Positions 5,556-9,167 of a stretch of 9,167 bases of DNA are shown in pieces. Position numbers and translations under genes: made by a program. The stretch is from assembly GCA_964608945.1 (NCBI GenBank), contig CAZSQB010000043.1, forward strand, positions 1 through 9,167, given 5' to 3'. Position 1 is the stretch's first letter. Each line of letters starts with the position of its first letter. The DNA comes from CAYWEP01 sp964608945 (GTDB lineage: Bacteria > Patescibacteriota > Microgenomatia > Levybacterales > UBA12049). The notes under the pieces are model-generated. The model did not search any database. It had not been told where the DNA came from and saw nothing but the letters and a program-made list of their open reading frames with translations.

Positions 5556-6140
5556 TTACTGAGCTGGCTCATACGTAACGGTAATCTGTTTCTCAGCGTA
5601 ATTGCCATCCGCATCATTTGCCGCAACCAAAATCGTATTTTCTCCTTCATCAAGCGTGACTGTCGTTGAAAAATTCCCGGCACTGTTGGCTTTCAATTCC
5701 GCATCATTAACAAAAACATCAGAAAGAGGCGTCGTCGTACCCGAAACTGCCACGGTTGCAGTGCTTACTGTCGTCTTATCTTCAGGTGATGTAATGGTTA
5801 TCGTCAATCCCTCCGAAACATCAGCCTCATCATCTGTTGGGGTCGGCGTTGCTTCCTCCACAACAGGCGTCGGAGCAACATTGACAGGCTCTTCAGTTTT
5901 ATTTCGCATAAGGGTTGGGAGAAGGAAAGCGAGAATCACAACAAGGACAACTAAGATACCGATGATAACAAAAATAGTATAGGGTTTTTTTCCAGAGGAA
6001 TGTGGCTGCGGAGGAGTTGCTTGGGGGGGAGTGACTGATGAAGGTTGCACGGGCGTTTGACTTGGCGGTGGCGTCGCTTGACTTACCGGGGGAGTAGCCA
6101 CTGGTAGAACTGTTGGATTTGTCGGTGACGTGTTATCCAT
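5556..6140 (-). CDS. Single-pass membrane protein with extracellular Ig-like domain
   Basis: This 194-residue protein has three parts. The N-terminal 50 residues are rich in Pro, Ser, Thr and Gln (PPSQTPVQPS, TPPQATPPQP) and probably disordered in the cytoplasm. A KK pair precedes one strong transmembrane helix (54-75, YTIFVIIGILVVLVVILAFLLP). An acidic Pro/Thr linker (82-110) leads to a compact beta domain (112-190) of the bacterial Ig-like / glucodextranase-B type: LTITITSPEDKTTV, then VAVSGTT, VFVNDAEL, GNFSTTVTLDEGEN and ITVTY. The domain should lie outside the membrane and bind or present partners at the surface; no catalytic residues are seen. It precedes the DUF5666 secreted protein by 15 bp and is divergent from the CoA-binding gene. 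Confidence 0.8.
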   Translation of the reverse strand: MDNTSPTNPTVLPVATPPVSQATPPPSQTPVQPSSVTPPQATPPQPHSSGKKPYTIFVIIGILVVLVVILAFLLPTLMRNKTEEPVNVAPTPVVEEATPTPTDDEADVSEGLTITITSPEDKTTVSTATVAVSGTTTPLSDVFVNDAELKANSAGNFSTTVTLDEGENTILVAANDADGNYAEKQITVTYEPAQ

Positions 6141-6148
6141 GGACAGGT

Positions 6149-6154
6149 ATTTTA
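6149..6154 (-). promoter_or_regulatory. -10-like box before the Ig-like membrane protein
   Basis: TAAAAT on the minus strand (6154-6149) ends 8 nt before the ATG at 6140. Another candidate, TATAGT (6169-6164), lies further upstream. No Shine-Dalgarno sequence is present. Confidence 0.35.
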
Positions 6155-6179
6155 ACTATTGTACTATACCAGAATACAA

Positions 6180-6210
6180 TTGCAATAGCAAAAAACGTTT
6201 CTGCTATACT
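6180..6210 (+). promoter_or_regulatory. Extended -10 promoter deciding the start of the CoA-binding gene
   Basis: TGCTATACT (6202-6210) is an extended -10 box ending 7 nt before the GTG at 6218. TTGCAA (6180-6185) is a possible -35 at a long 19-bp spacing. This promoter lies inside the longer open frame that begins at 6113, so that longer start would not be on this transcript; GTG 6218 is the better start. Confidence 0.6.
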
Positions 6211-6217
6211 TAGCATC

Positions 6218-6640
6218 GTGAATGCGAACCTTTTAGACAATGTCAAAACAATAGCAGTTATCGGATTATCCAACAAGCCCGATAGGCCAAGTTACGAGGT
6301 TGCATCGTACCTTAAGTCACAAGGATTCAAAATTGTACCTATTAACCCCAATGAAACGGAAGTGTTAGGAGAAAAAGCCTACCCTGATCTGTTATCAGTC
6401 CCTCTTGAGCAACAGATTGATATTGTGGATATTTTCCGCCGCTCCGAAGACGTCATGCCCCACGTCAAAGAAGCAGTCGCCCGAGGGGAAGTCAAGACGG
6501 TCTGGATGCAGGAAGGCGTCATCAATGAAGAGGCAAAGAAGTACGCAGAGCAGTATGGGTTAAATGTTATTATGAATTTCTGTCTCATGAAAACATACAA
6601 ACGTAAAGTCAAAGGTCAAAACTCAAAAATCAAAACCTAA
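6218..6640 (+). CDS. CoA-binding domain protein (CoA_binding_2, YccU-like)
   Basis: This is a 140-residue Rossmann-fold protein read from GTG 6218. The N-terminal strand and glycine turn TIAVIGLSNKPDRPSYEVA (residues 11-29) form the nucleotide/CoA-binding site; SYEVASYLKSQGFKIVPINP and the VLGEKAYPDL turn follow, as in YccU-type proteins. IDIVDIFRRSEDV and KTVWMQEGVINEEA are the later core strands and loops, and MNFCLMKTYK closes the fold. The family is homologous to the CoA-binding domain of succinyl-CoA synthetase alpha; the physiological role of the stand-alone form is not settled. The last ~9 residues (VKGQNSKIKT) come from a heptameric DNA repeat, not the fold. The frame is open upstream to 6113, but that part overlaps the divergent gene's start and lacks conservation-like features. 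Confidence 0.88.
   Translation: MNANLLDNVKTIAVIGLSNKPDRPSYEVASYLKSQGFKIVPINPNETEVLGEKAYPDLLSVPLEQQIDIVDIFRRSEDVMPHVKEAVARGEVKTVWMQEGVINEEAKKYAEQYGLNVIMNFCLMKTYKRKVKGQNSKIKT
6605..6637. repeat. Degenerate 7-nt repeat at the 3' end of the CoA-binding gene
   Basis: Successive units are AAAGTC, AAAGGTC, AAAACTC, AAAAATC and AAAACC, a 6-7 nt period with consensus AAAnnTC. The tract encodes the basic tail KVKGQNSKIKT and runs up to the TAA. It resembles the tracts at 572-603 and 8463-8516. Confidence 0.65.
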
Positions 6641-6684
6641 GAGATAATAGTAGAAGAAAATAAAGCTAAATACTATCAATAAGA

Positions 6685-8037
6685 TCATGCTCTCAAAACC
6701 ACCTGCTGCGTCTTGCCTTTCTTTCCATCTTGGTGCCCGTTTGGCCGCATAGTTTCTTTTCCTTCCTCTTTCCACTCCTGCTCCAAGCGGTGAAGGGCAA
6801 GCATATACGCTCCTTCCCGCAGCGTCACCTTGTTGCTTTTTGCAATTCGTAGCACGATTTTTGTGGCTTTTTCCATTTTTTCCCGCAACTTTCGAAATAC
6901 CTGAATTTTTTTCCACTTTTTATTGTGAAGGTTTTGAAGCCATTCAAAGTAGCTCACTGCCACGCCGCCGGCATTTGCCAAAACATCAGGAACAACGATA
7001 ATATCCTTTTTTTGCAGGATCGCATCTGCCTCATCAGATGTTGGGCCGTTTGCCATTTCCAAAATAATCTTTGCTTTAATATCTTTCGCATTGTGCTTGG
7101 TTATGACATTTTCCAAAGCAGCTGGGACAAGAATATTAACAGGCAGCGTAAGAATTTCAGAGACGCTGATGTCTTTTCCCTTAAGCGTATCCTTATTCGC
7201 AATATCGCAGACTGATCCGACACAGTAGCACCCTGCTAAGTACCCTTTCTCTTTTTTGCATTGCTGTACTTGCTCAATATCGCTGATGCCCGACGGAATA
7301 TAGATACCGCCTTTTGAGTCAGAAAGTGCAACGACTGTAAATCCTTGCCTTTGCAAAAAAAGCGCTATATTGTATCCGACATTGCCAAATCCTTGCACCG
7401 CAACAGTCATCCCCTGTGGTTTTTTTCCAAGGCGGCGAAGGAGCATCATTAGTACATATAACCCTCCCAATCCTGTTGCTTCAACTCTTCCTTCAGATCC
7501 GCCCCTATCAACCGGTTTTCCCGTAACGACTGCTGGTGTTTCCTGACCAACTATTTTACTATACTCATCAACGATCCATGACATAATTTTCCCGTTTGTA
7601 TTCACGTCCGGTGCGGGAACATCTGTATAAGGCCCTATAGCGTCGGCGAGCCGTTTGGTAAAAAGGCGAGTCAATGCTTCAAGCTCCCGTTCTGAAAGAA
7701 GCTTTGGGTCAACTGTTATTCCTCCTTTTCCGCCACCAAACGGCACGTCAACGACGGCATTCTTAACTGTCATCCAGAAAGAAAGCGCTTTCACCTCATC
7801 CTCCGACACGTCCTGATGATAACGAATCCCTCCTTTATATGGGCCCAAAATATTATTATGCTGCATGCGGTAGCCGGTAAAAACCACTATCTTTCCTTTC
7901 TCCGTCCGCATCGGCAAAGAGACGGTAATTATCCGATCATGTGAAAGCAAAGACGAAAGAAATAGAGGATCAAGCTGCATTGCTGATGCCGCTTTGAGTA
8001 ATTGCTCTTTTGCTTGTAACCATGGATTATTCTTCAT
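6685..8037 (-). CDS. gdhA: Glutamate dehydrogenase
   Basis: This 450-residue enzyme (counted from ATG 8037) interconverts glutamate with 2-oxoglutarate and ammonia using NAD(P). GPYKGGIRYH (65-74), MTVKNAVVDVPFGGGKGGI (89-107) and PAPDVNT (141-147) hold the substrate lysines K68 and K92, the catalytic lysine K104 and the aspartate D144. The Rossmann motif is VQGFGNVG (214-221), followed by ALSDSKGGIY. NILVPAALENVI and EMANGPTSDEAD close the coenzyme domain. Oddities are a cysteine-rich loop GCYCVGSVCD (269-278, C270, C272, C277, plus C260) and a basic C-terminal tail of about 20 residues after the usual end. Coenzyme preference cannot be decided. ATG 8037 is chosen over the GTG two codons upstream because a -10 box lies 8 nt before it. 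It is convergent with the CoA-binding gene (44 bp apart). Confidence 0.95.
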   Translation of the reverse strand: MKNNPWLQAKEQLLKAASAMQLDPLFLSSLLSHDRIITVSLPMRTEKGKIVVFTGYRMQHNNILGPYKGGIRYHQDVSEDEVKALSFWMTVKNAVVDVPFGGGKGGITVDPKLLSERELEALTRLFTKRLADAIGPYTDVPAPDVNTNGKIMSWIVDEYSKIVGQETPAVVTGKPVDRGGSEGRVEATGLGGLYVLMMLLRRLGKKPQGMTVAVQGFGNVGYNIALFLQRQGFTVVALSDSKGGIYIPSGISDIEQVQQCKKEKGYLAGCYCVGSVCDIANKDTLKGKDISVSEILTLPVNILVPAALENVITKHNAKDIKAKIILEMANGPTSDEADAILQKKDIIVVPDVLANAGGVAVSYFEWLQNLHNKKWKKIQVFRKLREKMEKATKIVLRIAKSNKVTLREGAYMLALHRLEQEWKEEGKETMRPNGHQDGKKGKTQQVVLRA

Positions 8038-8045
8038 ATGCACCC

Positions 8046-8051
8046 ATTATC
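8046..8051 (-). promoter_or_regulatory. -10-like box of gdhA
   Basis: GATAAT on the minus strand (8051-8046) ends 8 nt before ATG 8037, giving a nearly leaderless mRNA. No Shine-Dalgarno sequence and no clear -35 are seen. Confidence 0.4.
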
Positions 8052-8128
8052 AGGATTTGAGGTAAATCTGCTTGACCGAAATTGTACATCTCTATGACAG
8101 GAAGCTGAAAAAATCAGTTATTGGTTGG

Positions 8129-8458
8129 TTACTTCTCACCCTTTGCCTCTTCGATGTCTTGATGAAGGTCTGTGAGTATTTCTGAAGCTGCTTTTTTTAT
8201 TTTTCCTTGAATGTCATGTATTTTTTTATTGAGGTGTCTCCATATTGCATTATGATCATCAATCGCTGAAAGGCGTAAAAAGATTTTTTTGTCCTCGTGA
8301 GACAACTCGGAAAGAATAGTACCCATGACAGCATGGTGAACATTTGAATCGGCGAGTGAAAGCAAATGCTCTCTTTCTTCCTCTGACAAATCCATACTAC
8401 CTAGCTCTACATGTAATGTATCCATCCGAACAATATGACTGTAGAAGTGTTTCTTCAT
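8129..8458 (-). CDS. Small charged helical protein, function unknown
   Basis: This is a 109-residue cytoplasmic-looking protein with no signal peptide or membrane helix. It appears all-alpha: MDLSEEEREHLLSLADSNVHHAVMG (22-46), LSELSHEDKKIFLRLSAI (49-66) and a final long, strongly charged helix from about 70 to 107 (HLNKKIHDIQGKIKKAASEI...). Histidines are frequent (H4, H8, H16, H26, H41, H42, H54, H69, H75). The pattern recalls small conserved proteins of unknown function in CPR genomes, but I cannot name a family. The ATG at 8458 abuts the repeat tract that fills the space to the upstream gene, and no promoter or Shine-Dalgarno sequence is evident, so it may be read together with the upstream gene. 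gdhA starts 91 bp downstream with its own -10-like box. Confidence 0.75.
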   Translation of the reverse strand: MKKHFYSHIVRMDTLHVELGSMDLSEEEREHLLSLADSNVHHAVMGTILSELSHEDKKIFLRLSAIDDHNAIWRHLNKKIHDIQGKIKKAASEILTDLHQDIEEAKGEK

Positions 8459-8462
8459 ATTC

Positions 8463-8516
8463 GAATTTGGAAATTGGTAATTATTTTAAATTTGACATTT
8501 GAAATTTGAAATTTTT
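8463..8516. repeat. AT-rich heptameric repeat filling the intergenic gap
   Basis: The 58-bp gap between two genes is nearly all repeat. On the plus strand the units read GAATTTG (8463), GAAATTG (8470) and GTAATTA (8477), then a TTTTAAATTT spacer, then GACATTT (8494), GAAATTT (8501) and GAAATTT (8508). On the minus strand this is the AAATTTC / AAATGTC pattern. It starts directly at the TAA of the upstream gene and ends at the ATG of the next. It may act as a weak U-tract-like terminator or be a mobile or slippage-derived tract. Confidence 0.75.
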
Positions 8517-9167
8517 TTACTGCACCTCCACCGGTCCTAACGGAATTGTATCACTCGGATCATCAACAAAATAGTATAACACTGACCCACGCGCCTTTCC
8601 GTCAACGCGCTCAAGATACTTCATTACCTCAGGTGACCCACCTAAAGATTTTCCCGTCCACTCAGCCGGTCCGGCGTCCCCAATGATACAAACGATTGCT
8701 TTTCCATTTTGCGGATTAACAACGAGCATTTTTCTGTATTTAAAAAAATTGTAACGATCAGATACATTTTCCTGAAAGCCAGGTGCTAAAAATGTCTGGA
8801 CAGCGATATAATATTTCTCTCGCAAGACGTCCTTTTCTGTCATCGCATCTTTTGATGACGCAAAATACCCCCACGCGCCAAGCCCAGTCGCCATACCAGA
8901 TGAATAATATTTTTCTGCATCTTCTTGTGTAGCAAAATGTGTAGCCATGCTATCTCCAGGATAGCGAGCCAAGTGCTGCTCCGCACCGACATATCCATAG
9001 CTTCTGTTCAATCGCTTCCCCTCAAGCTCGGGAGCAACTTTGAAACCAAAGCGAGTTGAGAGAGTGGAAGCAATACGCTCCTCTTCTTCCGGCCGAAGTG
9101 GCCTCACTTCACTTGGGACAACATTGGCTAAATCATTAATAAGAAAAATATTCTTATCAATATCCGC
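8517..9167 (-). CDS. Uncharacterised protein, C-terminal 216 residues (cut by the right window edge)
   Basis: The frame is open from base 9167 to a TAA at 8519-8517; an internal GTG at 9107 is not needed as a start, because the frame continues upstream (ADIDKNIFLINDLANVVPSE...) to the edge. The segment looks soluble or extracellular, rich in aromatic residues and Gly. A recognisable conserved-looking core is YNFFKYRKMLVVNPQNGKAI, then CIIGDAGPAEWTGKSLGGSPEVM, then VLYYFVDDP and IPLGPVEVQ at the end. This resembles a C-terminal beta-rich domain seen in envelope-associated hypothetical proteins, with a loose similarity to double-psi-barrel or cell-wall domains, but I cannot assign a family. There are no cysteine pairs or clear catalytic triad. 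The N-terminus, including any signal peptide, lies outside the window. Confidence 0.8.
   Translation of the reverse strand, partial: ADIDKNIFLINDLANVVPSEVRPLRPEEEERIASTLSTRFGFKVAPELEGKRLNRSYGYVGAEQHLARYPGDSMATHFATQEDAEKYYSSGMATGLGAWGYFASSKDAMTEKDVLREKYYIAVQTFLAPGFQENVSDRYNFFKYRKMLVVNPQNGKAIVCIIGDAGPAEWTGKSLGGSPEVMKYLERVDGKARGSVLYYFVDDPSDTIPLGPVEVQ

Noticed and set aside
6113..6217. N-terminal extension of the CoA-binding gene from an ATG at 6113
   Set aside because: It overlaps the start of the divergent Ig-like gene and contains the extended -10 box TGCTATACT 7 nt before the GTG at 6218; the fold starts right after that GTG.
6641..6684. Terminator between the convergent CoA-binding and gdhA genes
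   Set aside because: Only a 6-bp ATAGTA/TACTAT match with an 18-20 nt loop and no T-run is seen, which is too weak.
6623..6916. Minus-strand frame of 97 codons overlapping gdhA
   Set aside because: It lies in another frame of the gdhA 3' end and its low-complexity basic and hydrophobic content looks like a shadow.
8459..8516. CRISPR array in the repeated intergenic tract
   Set aside because: Units are 7 nt and contiguous, with no unique spacers and no cas genes nearby.

Overview
This 9.2 kb window is a chromosomal segment from a moderately AT-rich bacterium with small, closely packed genes, almost no Shine-Dalgarno sequences and standard stop codons (TAA, TAG and TGA all end frames). The animal-type transketolase, the DUF5666 and Ig-like surface proteins, the GH57/DUF3536-like protein and the heptameric 'AAAnnTC' repeats together suggest a Candidate Phyla Radiation bacterium, possibly of the Microgenomates group. 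That assignment is inferred from gene style only. There is no rRNA, tRNA, CRISPR array, transposase or phage gene.

Layout from left to right. A transketolase (minus strand, cut by the left edge) carries two in-frame repeat insertions. It is divergent from a small three-helix membrane protein. Next come an AlkA-like DNA glycosylase (minus) and a MazG-like nucleotide pyrophosphohydrolase (plus), divergent across only 19 bp that hold -10-like boxes for both strands. A decayed stretch follows: a double-HTH regulator broken by a frameshift, and a cupin-like remnant broken by an in-frame TAA, separated by a terminator. The remnant lies directly behind a GH57/DUF3536-like gene. Two envelope genes follow on the minus strand: a secreted protein with two DUF5666-like units and a single-pass membrane protein with an extracellular Ig-like domain. 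A CoA-binding (Rossmann) protein lies on the plus strand. The right part holds glutamate dehydrogenase, a small helical protein of unknown function, and the C-terminal part of an uncharacterised protein cut by the right edge, all on the minus strand.

The recognisable functions are central carbon metabolism (transketolase), nitrogen/2-oxoglutarate metabolism (glutamate dehydrogenase), base-damage repair and nucleotide-pool cleaning (AlkA-like and MazG-like), and cell-surface proteins. I see no dedicated novel pathway or defence system. The most unusual signals are at DNA level: (1) a GC-rich double palindrome read in frame in the transketolase linker; (2) three tracts built on a 7-nt unit, two of them translated; (3) -10-like boxes 5-11 nt from nearly every start codon without Shine-Dalgarno sites, which suggests widespread leaderless transcription; and (4) the two adjacent broken genes.
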